This document shows positions 1 to 5,276 of a stretch of DNA of 5,298 nt, piece after piece. Origin of the DNA: Alphaproteobacteria bacterium (GTDB lineage Bacteria > Pseudomonadota > Alphaproteobacteria > Sphingomonadales > Emcibacteraceae). The notes under the pieces were generated by a model that was not told the origin of the DNA, did no database searches, and saw only the letters and a list, made by a program, of their open reading frames with translations. The DNA is taken from contig JAADGA010000124.1 in assembly GCA_013152615.1 (NCBI GenBank), positions 1-5,298 of the forward strand, in the 5' to 3' direction. The position numbers were made by a program, and so were the translations under genes. Within the stretch, counting starts at the first letter, position 1. Each line of letters opens with the position of its first letter.

Positions 1-24
1 AAATTTATCAAAGACAACCGATTT

Positions 25-462
25 ATGAATGTCGAATGTAGCAGACTGAATATTTTCCCGGCAATTTGTCAGGCTTACCGCTGTCTATGGTTTTACAAGC
101 TCCAGCATATTATGATTTCGCTGGTGGCGGTGCTGCCGTTTTGTCTCGCCGGGCTGGCCGGGTTGCTTGAGCCGGTATTGGCGGTATCCTTGACCACAGG
201 AAAAATGCCCGCCGGGTTTAATCTGTCCTTCGCGATCTTGGTGCTGACCACGTTTGTCTGGGCGGTGCCGATGACCATCCTGTGGCACCGGCTCTATCTT
301 CTGGGGCCGGAAAACCTGATCCGCAGACGCGTGTGGCCCTTGATTACCCGTAGCCTGAGGCTGATACTTAATTCAATGATTTTCTTCGGTATGGGACTGG
401 TGGTGGCGGTAATCGTGACCGGCGGGGGGCTTTATCTCCGGGTCATAATCGGGTCAAAATAA
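25..462 (+). CDS. Hypothetical membrane protein, N-terminal half of a probably split gene
   Basis: The product is 145 residues, with hydrophobic segments at about 26-50, 66-90 and 110-133. A conserved-looking WHRLYLLG stretch (87-94) follows the second segment. I cannot assign a function. This stretch, together with the RLS...TSWRITRKN stretch of the next frame, resembles uncharacterised six-segment membrane proteins common in Alphaproteobacteria, recalled from general knowledge and not searched. The frame ends at a single TAA and continues in the same frame as the next gene, so this is probably the first half of one protein of about 288 residues. The start is uncertain: no Shine-Dalgarno sequence precedes the ATG at 25, and the frame stays open to the left edge of the window, so the true start may lie further left. 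Membrane location is inferred from hydrophobicity only. Confidence 0.6.
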   Translation: MNVECSRLNIFPAICQAYRCLWFYKLQHIMISLVAVLPFCLAGLAGLLEPVLAVSLTTGKMPAGFNLSFAILVLTTFVWAVPMTILWHRLYLLGPENLIRRRVWPLITRSLRLILNSMIFFGMGLVVAVIVTGGGLYLRVIIGSK

Positions 463-465
463 ATG
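460..465 (+). other. In-frame TAA-ATG junction splitting the membrane protein gene
   Basis: The stop TAA (460-462) is followed with zero spacing by ATG (463-465) in the same reading frame. Removing this one codon would join both halves into a single open frame from 25 to 894. The bases before the ATG (TCAAAA and upstream) contain no good ribosome binding site. A nonsense mutation, a base-call error, or stop-start reinitiation would all produce this arrangement. Confidence 0.7.
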
Positions 466-894
466 ACCGGCACCATTACCGATCTTGGTCACGGGGAATA
501 TGCCCTCTATATTTTTGCGCTGCTGGTTGTTTTTACCTTCCTGCTGGTGATAGCCCTGAGATTGAGTATGGCTTTTTCCTCGCTGACGATCGGCAAATCA
601 CTGGATTTTACCACCTCATGGCGCATCACCCGCAAAAATACTTTTTGTATGTTGGCGGCGACATTGGGTGGCGGGATCCCGCTGCTGGCGGTCGAGGCAC
701 TGCTTCTGTGGGCAGCGGATCATTATTTCCAGATTGATCTGCTGGCCGGGACGGCTCCCGACCCGGATATGATCTATATTTTCGTGCTGGTTTCTGCCCC
801 TGTTCTGACTTTGCCGATGGCGATATTATGTTCTCTGACCTCGAGCTTCTATCGTCATTGTGGCTGTGCTGATTTAATGGAATCTTCGGAATAA
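463..894 (+). CDS. Hypothetical membrane protein, C-terminal half of a probably split gene
   Basis: The product is 143 residues with hydrophobic segments at about 12-32, 62-84 and 103-123. Between the first two lies RLSMAFSSLTIGKSLDFTTSWRITRKN (33-59; key residues R33, S35, W53, T56, N59). This is a typical cytoplasmic linker of uncharacterised alphaproteobacterial six-segment membrane proteins, and in such proteins it normally follows a WHR...LLG stretch on the same chain. Here that stretch is in the preceding frame, which supports one interrupted gene. With no visible ribosome binding site, separate expression would depend on reinitiation after the TAA. A DUF2461 gene follows 21 bases downstream on the same strand, so co-transcription is likely. 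Function is unknown. Confidence 0.62.
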   Translation: MTGTITDLGHGEYALYIFALLVVFTFLLVIALRLSMAFSSLTIGKSLDFTTSWRITRKNTFCMLAATLGGGIPLLAVEALLLWAADHYFQIDLLAGTAPDPDMIYIFVLVSAPVLTLPMAILCSLTSSFYRHCGCADLMESSE

Positions 895-915
895 CCTGAT
901 AACGGATATGAGCTT

Positions 916-1614
916 ATGACTGACCTGTTTAACGGCTTTGGCCCGGATTTCTGGGGTTTTTTCGCCGACCTGAAACAGAATAACGACCGGCAATGGTTTG
1001 CGGTCAACAAGGAACGCTATCAGCGTGATGTTGTCGCCCCGGTCAGTGCTTTCATCAGTGCCATCGCGCCAAAATTACGCCAGATTTCCCCTCATTATAA
1101 CGCCGACCCCCGGCCCAACAAAGGCTCAATGTTCCGCATTTACCGTGATGTCCGCTTTTCAAAGGATAAACGCCCTTACAAAGAGCATGCCGCCGCCCAG
1201 TTCCGCCACCGGCGGGGCAGGGATGCCCATGCTCCCGGCTTTTACGTCCATCTCGAGGCCGGTAATATACGGTACGGCGGCGGCATCTGGTTGCCGCCCG
1301 CACAGGCACTCGGCAAAATCCGTCAGCGCATCCTCAATAAGCCGCAAAAATGGCAGGCGGTTATTGACGACAAAAATATAACAGCCCGGTTTGGCGGCAT
1401 CCGGGGCGACGGCCTGAAACGCCCGCCGCGCGGGTTTGATGCGGCGGCCCCTCATATCGAAGACATCAAGCGTAAAAGCTTTTTCGCCATGAAAGATGTC
1501 AGTTCAGCGGCGACGGCGGCGACCGCTGAATTTATTGACGAGGTCATCAGCGCATTTGAGGCGGCGACCCCGCTAATGTATTTTATCTCCGACGCGGTTG
1601 GTGTCGAATTTTAA
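916..1614 (+). CDS. DUF2461 (TIGR02453) family protein
   Basis: This 232-residue protein matches the DUF2461/TIGR02453 family in both length and motif order. FFADLKQNNDRQWF at 15-28 is the N-terminal signature (F-x-x-L-x-x-N-N-x-x-x-W-F). RIYRDVRFSKDKRPYKEH at 74-91 is the central signature. GFYVHLEAGNIRYGGGIW (108-125) is the next core strand, followed by LGKIRQRI (132-139), and LKRPPRGFD (167-175) comes near the end. No signal peptide or membrane segment is seen, so it is probably cytoplasmic. The family is widespread in bacteria and fungi, but no biochemical role is established to my knowledge. The ATG at 916 places the conserved domain at residue 12 and has only a weak GGA at 904-906 as ribosome binding site. 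An ATG at 908 opens only a three-codon frame. The gene follows the split membrane protein by 21 bases and converges with the minus-strand esterase-like gene. Confidence 0.92.
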   Translation: MTDLFNGFGPDFWGFFADLKQNNDRQWFAVNKERYQRDVVAPVSAFISAIAPKLRQISPHYNADPRPNKGSMFRIYRDVRFSKDKRPYKEHAAAQFRHRRGRDAHAPGFYVHLEAGNIRYGGGIWLPPAQALGKIRQRILNKPQKWQAVIDDKNITARFGGIRGDGLKRPPRGFDAAAPHIEDIKRKSFFAMKDVSSAATAATAEFIDEVISAFEAATPLMYFISDAVGVEF

Positions 1615-1621
1615 CCGGTTA
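1612..1621. repeat. 10-bp palindrome formed by two convergent stop codons
   Basis: TAACCGGTTA is a perfect palindrome. It contains the TAA of the DUF2461 gene (1612-1614) and, on the opposite strand, the TAA of the phytase-like gene (1619-1621). The genes are only four bases apart, and no intrinsic terminator fits between them. Each transcript must therefore end inside, or run antisense into, the other gene. Confidence 0.6.
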
Positions 1622-2737
1622 CTGCAGCCCGGTGACCGCGAAAGCCAGGATTTGGGTTTTCTGGGCGGCGCGGAAATTATTATCCGCAATCATCAGCAGG
1701 CTGCGGCGGCCATCTTTCAGTCTTTTGCCAAAGGTTATGCCTTCGAGATTGTCGATCGCGATGCCCAATGTCCCGGTATCAAGCAGCAGTTTTTTGGTTA
1801 CCGGCTGATAACGGGCTGTCTTCAGGCTGGATAATGCCTTGACATCCGTTGCCCCGGCAAGATCAATCAGATAGAGCCGGACCGATAAGCCGGCACCAAC
1901 CGCAAAAGAGCGCTCAACCACGATATATTTATGCTTGGCGACCGCGAGAATGGCGGATACGCCGTTGATGGAGAAGCGTCCCGGCGGCACGCTCGGCTGG
2001 TGAACCGGGGCCACCGGGTAGGCATATTCATGAAGCGGTTGACCGGTTTTAATATCAAACTGAATGAGGCGAATGACCGCGCCATGGCGGGCGGGGGCCA
2101 CTGGCCCGTCCTGAAGCAGCGGACCTTCGGTCGACACCATAATTGTCTTGCCGCCCGGATCAACGGTCAGGCCTTCAAATGCCAGATTGTCCCTGATCCC
2201 GCTATTTTTGCCCACCAGAAATTTTTTCGGCACCGCAAAATCCCGCAGGTAAGTCCCGTCAAGGGTCATCTCGCGAATAAACGGATTTTCACCGTAGTTT
2301 GCCTGCCCCTCACTGGTCCAGAAATAGCTGCGTCCGCCCGGGGCGAGGTTGATAGCTTCGGCGTCAACCGAGGTTTTGCCCGACTTGGCTGGTCCGGGAA
2401 ATCGGCTGCCGTCGGGCCGTTTCATAAAATGGACATCGGTTAATTTCCAGCTTTGGAACCCGCTGGCATCATACGCAAGCTTCAGGCCGTAAAAGCGTGC
2501 CGGACTTTTTTGCGAACGGTCATCACTGATAGTAACGAAACGACCGGTTGCGGCATTATAATCGAGCGCCGACAGGCCACCGACAATTGTATTATCAAAT
2601 TTATAGTTATGGGGAATGATCTGCATTCCGATATAGTTAAGGGTAATTCCCCCGGCGACCGAAAATGAGGCCATCAGCCAAAAAAGCAGCAGGCTGGCAA
2701 TCAATTTCTGCCAATATACAAAATAGTGACGATACAT
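1619..2737 (-). CDS. Secreted phytase-like (esterase-like activity of phytase, PF13449) protein
   Basis: The protein is 372 residues from the ATG at 2737. An uncleaved anchor or Sec signal peptide spans residues 1-29 (hydrophobic core 12-28), so it is exported. The body matches the PF13449 'esterase-like activity of phytase' beta-propeller family. Motifs in order are GGLSALDYNAATGRFVTISDDRS (53-75), DAEAI (125-129), WTSEG (140-144), NLAFEGLTVDP...STEGPLLQDG (184-211), ERSF (275-278) and DNLEGITFG...IADNNF (329-355). The repeated acidic and E-G turns suggest metal-binding blades. The true substrate of this family is not settled, and phytase activity should not be assumed. A TTG at 2752 could add five residues, but it falls at the predicted transcription start. 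The ATG has purine-rich AAGAAG just upstream, so I prefer it. It lies 73 bases downstream of the methyltransferase gene on the same strand. Confidence 0.88.
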   Translation of the reverse strand: MYRHYFVYWQKLIASLLLFWLMASFSVAGGITLNYIGMQIIPHNYKFDNTIVGGLSALDYNAATGRFVTISDDRSQKSPARFYGLKLAYDASGFQSWKLTDVHFMKRPDGSRFPGPAKSGKTSVDAEAINLAPGGRSYFWTSEGQANYGENPFIREMTLDGTYLRDFAVPKKFLVGKNSGIRDNLAFEGLTVDPGGKTIMVSTEGPLLQDGPVAPARHGAVIRLIQFDIKTGQPLHEYAYPVAPVHQPSVPPGRFSINGVSAILAVAKHKYIVVERSFAVGAGLSVRLYLIDLAGATDVKALSSLKTARYQPVTKKLLLDTGTLGIAIDNLEGITFGKRLKDGRRSLLMIADNNFRAAQKTQILAFAVTGLQ

Positions 2738-2759
2738 TTTTCTTCTTTTCAAATAATAA

Positions 2760-2788
2760 ATATTAAAAGTGATCTGATATTATCTCAA
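2760..2788 (-). promoter_or_regulatory. Candidate sigma70 promoter for the phytase-like gene
   Basis: On the minus strand, TTGAGA (2783-2788; five of six match TTGACA) is separated by 17 bases from TAATAT (2760-2765; four of six match TATAAT). Transcription would start near 2753, leaving a leader of about 16 bases before the ATG at 2737. The spacer is AT-rich, so a chance match is possible. Confidence 0.38.
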
Positions 2789-2810
2789 TCAGCCCGAATT
2801 TAGTTCTATA

Positions 2811-3413
2811 TCAGTAAATATACGGCATCAGGCGCTTTCGACCTCTGGCATAAGCAAGATATTTTTCCCCGAGTGCGGCAGTCAGAGTCTGTTCCTCAAA
2901 CCCTATGCGTTGAAGATAGGCAAATAAAGTGACCGTCGTGATGATCACCAGGCTGAGATAACTACCGAGCGCCAACCCAAGCCCGACCACCATGATTAGT
3001 CCGGCGGTGTAGCTCGGATGCCGCACTAAAGCATATGCGCCCTGATCAACAATCGTTTGATTTTCATGTGCCCGGACGTCGATCGTGAAATTAGCTCCCA
3101 GCATGCGAAAGCAATGGCGACGCAGGGCGCTCCCGACAATAATCAGGACAATACCCAGAAAAAACGCCGGTTTGCTCCCTGCCGGGGGAAATGGTGCGAC
3201 ATCCCAAAATGATACGGCAAAGGCAACGAACTGAGCCACCAGCATCATAGTCCCAATCCATTTCAGCTCACTTTTTTTCGGAATTGCCTGACTGTCCATG
3301 GTTTTTGCTGAGCGGCGGATCATGTTCCATTCCGAGAGATAAAATGCCCAGATATATGTCCCCCAGAAAGCGATAGCATAGGGAAAAGAAAATGGCAGTG
3401 GTTGTATATCCAT
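2811..3413 (-). CDS. Isoprenylcysteine carboxyl methyltransferase (ICMT/PEMT-like) family membrane protein
   Basis: This 200-residue integral membrane protein has hydrophobic segments at about 7-26, 51-70, 82-97 and a long C-terminal pair at 136-168. The C-terminal half carries the family's S-adenosylmethionine-binding signature: RHCFRMLGANFTIDV (99-113), then GAYALVRHPSYTAGLI (125-140, with R131, H132, P133, Y135), and EEQTLTAALGEKYLAYARGRKRLMPYIY (173-200, with E173, E174, Y185). By family, it should transfer a methyl group from S-adenosylmethionine to a membrane-embedded or lipid substrate. Bacteria lack prenylated CAAX proteins of the eukaryotic type, so the real substrate is unknown. I chose the ATG at 3413, whose second residue is Asp. 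A TTG codon directly before it could add one residue. The gene is divergent from nirK, and nothing seen links the two functionally. Confidence 0.88.
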   Translation of the reverse strand: MDIQPLPFSFPYAIAFWGTYIWAFYLSEWNMIRRSAKTMDSQAIPKKSELKWIGTMMLVAQFVAFAVSFWDVAPFPPAGSKPAFFLGIVLIIVGSALRRHCFRMLGANFTIDVRAHENQTIVDQGAYALVRHPSYTAGLIMVVGLGLALGSYLSLVIITTVTLFAYLQRIGFEEQTLTAALGEKYLAYARGRKRLMPYIY

Positions 3414-3672
3414 CAACTGGCTCTGTCATATATTTAAGGGTGACAAATAAAAATAAATTGAAACTGGCGTCATTCTGACAGGATGATTTAATTGCGCAAG
3501 AAAAATGTCTGAGAAAGCAGACCAAAAAGAGGACAGTATATCCTTTGCAAGGCTCCCGGGGGCAGGGTCTTCAGCTTTTGTATCAGCGCTTTGTTGCCAT
3601 CACGGTCCAGAGTTAAGTCCCCGGCATAGCCTTATTGGGGAATTGTATATTTTAAAATCTTTCAACGGAAAA

Positions 3673-3686
3673 TTGATCCGTGTCAA
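3673..3686 (+). promoter_or_regulatory. Crp/Fnr-family operator (FNR/NnrR-type box) upstream of nirK
   Basis: TTGAT-CCGT-GTCAA is a complete two-half-site box of the FNR/NnrR/DNR type (TTGAY-N4-RTCAA). Its centre lies 72 bases before the nirK ATG. If it acts as a class II activator site at about -41.5, transcription would start near 3721. Regulators of this family switch denitrification genes on in response to low oxygen (FNR/FnrP) or NO (NnrR/DNR). The half-sites alone do not say which regulator binds here. Confidence 0.82.
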
Positions 3687-3705
3687 ATTAAATCGACGTC
3701 GAAGG

Positions 3706-3711
3706 GATATT
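3706..3711 (+). promoter_or_regulatory. Possible nirK -10 element
   Basis: GATATT (four of six match TATAAT) lies where a -10 is expected for a Crp/Fnr site acting at about -41.5. It would give a start near 3718-3721 and a leader of about 30 bases. No -35 match is needed at such an activator-dependent promoter. The match is weak and rests on position. Confidence 0.35.
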
Positions 3712-3751
3712 TAGAAAGGACACATAAACACTAAATGAAGAGGAACAACCG

Positions 3752-4975
3752 ATGACAAATACCCCTAAATCTCCCCAAAACCCGGGTTTGGCGGACCGTC
3801 GCCGCCGGGAATTTCTTACTACCGCAGTTGTAGGTACCGCTGCGGCGGCAACATTGGCCAGTACCATGACCGCCTCCGCAGCAACCCCGTATCCACAAAT
3901 GCATTCGGCCACCATCCCTTCTTCCGTCGCCGCCAACGGCCTTGGGGTTACAACCGATGATATTGATATTTCCAGCCTTCCCCGGGTAAAACAGGAACTG
4001 GTCGCACCGCCATTCCTGCCAAAACATACCCAGATTGCCAAGGGTGGCCCAAAAATCGTCGAGGTAACCATGACGATCGAGGAAAAGGAAATCCTTGTCG
4101 ATAAAAAGAATGATGTCCGCATCTGGGCGATGACTTTTGACGGCTCGGTGCCGGGGCCAATCATTGTGGTTCATCAGGGCGATTATGTTGAATTAACCCT
4201 GATCAACCCCAAAACCAACCAGTTGACCCATAATATCGACCTGCATGCCTCAACCGGTGGTCTTGGTGGCGGGGCGCTGACCCATGTCAAACCGGGGCAA
4301 AAGGTCACGTTGCTGTTTCGGGCAACCTATGCCGGGGTCCATGTCTATCATTGTGCGCCGGGTGGGCTGATGATTCCCTATCATGTTACCCATGGCATGA
4401 ACGGGGCGATCATGGTCCTGCCGCGCGACGGGCTGAAAGACGGGGACGGCACCCCACTGCCTTATGATCGTGCCTATTATGTTGGTGAGCAGGATTTTTA
4501 TGTGTTGCGCGAAAGGCGGAACGGCAAGTTCAAGAAATATAAACATATTCTTCAGGACTTTTCGGATTCGCTGGAAGCAATGGCAACGCTGAAGCCCAGT
4601 CACGTCGTCTTTAACGGCGCGGTCGGGTCGCTTACCGGCAAGAATGCGATGACCGCCACAGTCGGCGAACGGGTGCTGATCATTCATGCACAGGCAAACC
4701 GGGATACCCGCCCGCATCTGATTGGTGGACATGGCGATTATGTCTGGGAGACTGGTTCCTTTGCCGATGCGCCCGCCCACGGGCTTGAGACCTGGTTTAT
4801 CCGTGGCGGCTCCGCCGGGGCGGCACTTTATACCTTCCAGCAACCGGGGGTATATGCCTATCTTAACCATGACCTTATCACCGCTTTTGAGCTTGGTGCC
4901 GTCGGCCAGTTCAAGGTCAAGGGCAAATGGAATGACAAGCTTATGACCCTTACCCACAAGGTAAGCAGTATCTAA
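3752..4975 (+). CDS. nirK: Copper-containing NO-forming nitrite reductase, class I, Tat-exported
   Basis: NirK reduces nitrite to nitric oxide in the periplasm, the committing step of denitrification, with electrons from a cupredoxin or cytochrome c. The 407-residue product starts with a Tat signal: RRREFLT (17-23), a hydrophobic stretch to about 38, and an Ala-rich likely cleavage site near 43-44. Two cupredoxin domains follow. Type 1 copper ligands are H160, C201, H211 and M216. Type 2 ligands are H165, H200 and H373. The catalytic pair is D163 and H322. Class I signatures are [55 protein letters not shown] and [12 protein letters not shown]. The length is normal, there is no cytochrome or extra cupredoxin fusion, and the protein should form the usual trimer. 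GAAGAGGA at 3737-3744, seven bases before the ATG, is a good ribosome binding site and fixes the start. A Crp/Fnr box lies upstream. No nirV follows within the window. One detail is Y210 where most class I enzymes have Trp before the type 1 His. Confidence 0.97.
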   Translation: MTNTPKSPQNPGLADRRRREFLTTAVVGTAAAATLASTMTASAATPYPQMHSATIPSSVAANGLGVTTDDIDISSLPRVKQELVAPPFLPKHTQIAKGGPKIVEVTMTIEEKEILVDKKNDVRIWAMTFDGSVPGPIIVVHQGDYVELTLINPKTNQLTHNIDLHASTGGLGGGALTHVKPGQKVTLLFRATYAGVHVYHCAPGGLMIPYHVTHGMNGAIMVLPRDGLKDGDGTPLPYDRAYYVGEQDFYVLRERRNGKFKKYKHILQDFSDSLEAMATLKPSHVVFNGAVGSLTGKNAMTATVGERVLIIHAQANRDTRPHLIGGHGDYVWETGSFADAPAHGLETWFIRGGSAGAALYTFQQPGVYAYLNHDLITAFELGAVGQFKVKGKWNDKLMTLTHKVSSI

Positions 4976-4986
4976 CGGCGTTAAAA

Positions 4987-5004
4987 GGTAACGTTACCGT
5001 TACC
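4987..5004. repeat. 12-bp palindrome plus repeated half-site after nirK
   Basis: GGTAACGTTACC (4987-4998) is a perfect palindrome with a central CG. GTTACC is then repeated directly at 4999-5004. The form is that of LacI-family operators. It starts 11 bases after the nirK stop codon, an odd place for an operator. As RNA it would make only a very short hairpin and has no T tract, so it is a poor terminator. Confidence 0.5.
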
Positions 5005-5012
5005 ATATAATT

Positions 5013-5067
5013 CAAGGGCGGTTCGGGCCACAGATGTTGATACATCCAGATAGCCCGGCCGCCCTTG
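5013..5067. repeat. Complex three-part inverted repeat (structured element) downstream of nirK
   Basis: CAAGGGCGG (5013-5021) pairs perfectly with CCGCCCTTG (5059-5067). Inside, CGGGC (5024-5028) pairs with GCCCG (5053-5057). At the tip, GATGT (5033-5037) pairs with ACATC (5042-5046) around a TGAT loop. The result is a long imperfect cruciform of about 19 base pairs. No T tract follows on either strand, so it is not a standard intrinsic terminator. It could protect the nirK mRNA 3' end, act with Rho, or be a copy of a genome-wide palindromic repeat. Confidence 0.6.
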
Positions 5068-5088
5068 TCCATTGCTCTAAATCTGGCA

Positions 5089-5102
5089 TGGCACCGGTGC
5101 CA
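5089..5102. repeat. 14-bp perfect palindrome
   Basis: TGGCACCGGTGCCA is a perfect inverted repeat without a spacer. CTGGCA at 5083-5088 can alternatively pair with TGCCAG at 5098-5103 around a nine-base loop. The following plus-strand bases are only mildly T-rich (AATCTTTAATT), so at best it is a weak terminator for nirK. A protein-binding site is equally possible. Confidence 0.45.
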
Positions 5103-5121
5103 GCATAATCTTTAATTCCAG

Positions 5122-5160
5122 AAAAAAAACCCCGGTGAGGCTTGGTTGGCGTCACCGAGG
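5122..5160 (-). terminator. Intrinsic terminator on the minus strand
   Basis: Read on the minus strand, CCTCGGTGA (5152-5160) pairs with TCACCGGGG (5130-5138) with a single C-A mismatch and a 13-base loop. It is followed at once by eight Ts (5122-5129). This is a textbook Rho-independent terminator for a transcript coming from the right, opposite to nirK. On the plus strand there is no T tract after the hairpin. Confidence 0.85.
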
Positions 5161-5226
5161 CAGTCAGGCAGATGAAAGGTCACGGTTATGACCTTTCAAG
5201 GGATTTATGGTACGGTTGCAACCTAT
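5122..5226 (-). ncRNA. Candidate small RNA of about 105 nt, unrecognised family
   Basis: A promoter with a perfect TATAAT (5233-5238) predicts a transcription start at the A opposite 5226. The strong intrinsic terminator ends at 5122. The predicted RNA has a 28-nt leader containing the palindrome GGUUGCAACC (5214-5223). A perfect 10-bp hairpin follows: TGAAAGGTCA / TGACCTTTCA (5173-5198) with a six-base loop. Then comes a 12-nt linker and the terminator hairpin with a C/A-rich 13-nt loop. There is no ATG on this strand in the transcript, and the TTG/GTG frames are at most about 23 codons without ribosome binding sites, so it looks non-coding. It is not tRNA, and I see no SRP, 6S or known riboswitch signature. 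Alternatively, the terminator may serve a longer minus-strand transcript from beyond the window. Confidence 0.5.
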
Positions 5227-5232
5227 GGGTTT

Positions 5233-5261
5233 ATTATAGCGGTAAACAGGTTAAAAAACAA
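5233..5261 (-). promoter_or_regulatory. Sigma70-type promoter of the candidate small RNA
   Basis: On the minus strand, TTGTTT (5256-5261; three of six match TTGACA) is followed after exactly 17 bases by a perfect TATAAT (5233-5238). A purine start lies seven bases on, at 5226. All three minus-strand frames entering from the right edge meet stop codons before this promoter, so it does not lie inside a coding region running through. Confidence 0.55.
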
Positions 5262-5264
5262 CTA

Positions 5265-5276
5265 ATAAGATCTTAT
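5265..5276. repeat. 12-bp palindrome just upstream of the small-RNA promoter
   Basis: ATAAGATCTTAT is a perfect palindrome ending four bases before the -35 element of the minus-strand promoter. Its position suits an activator or repressor site. The DNA here is AT-rich, so chance is a real alternative. Confidence 0.3.

Larger units (their letters stand above)
3414..3751. other. 338-base divergent intergenic region between the methyltransferase gene and nirK
   Basis: This spacer must hold the promoters of both divergent genes. The nirK side is explained by a Crp/Fnr-type box at 3673-3686 and the leader after it. The part next to the methyltransferase gene (about 3417-3490) is AT-rich, but I find no -35/-10 pair worth naming. 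TTGCGCAA (3492-3499) is a small palindrome without assigned meaning. The middle, 3540-3660, includes a weak TCCCC...GGGGA hairpin and no recognisable element. A 69-codon frame at 3505-3714 has no ribosome binding site and runs through the nirK operator, so I do not call it a gene. Confidence 0.6.

Noticed and set aside
998..1455. Alternative frames of 84-127 codons within the DUF2461 gene
   Set aside because: The DUF2461 frame carries all family motifs. The others have no motif or ribosome binding site.
1931..2443. 170-codon open frame on the plus strand inside the phytase-like gene
   Set aside because: It is antisense to a well-supported gene with clear PF13449 motifs. The translation has no recognisable domain, so it is a shadow frame.
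3505..3714. 69-codon frame in the nirK upstream region
   Set aside because: It has no ribosome binding site, its translation has no known motif, and it runs through the Crp/Fnr box and likely nirK promoter.
3688..4174. Minus-strand frames of 147-158 codons over the nirK start
   Set aside because: They are antisense to the nirK signal peptide and first cupredoxin domain, and their translations look like low-complexity shadows.
4250..4957. 235-codon open frame on the minus strand inside nirK
   Set aside because: It lies entirely antisense to a fully conserved nirK, has no family motif I recognise, and its composition reflects the codon pattern of nirK on the other strand.
5122..5198. Short GTG/TTG-initiated peptides of about 11-23 codons on the minus strand inside the small-RNA candidate
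   Set aside because: No Shine-Dalgarno sequence precedes them, and they run through the hairpins and terminator, so non-coding RNA is the simpler reading.
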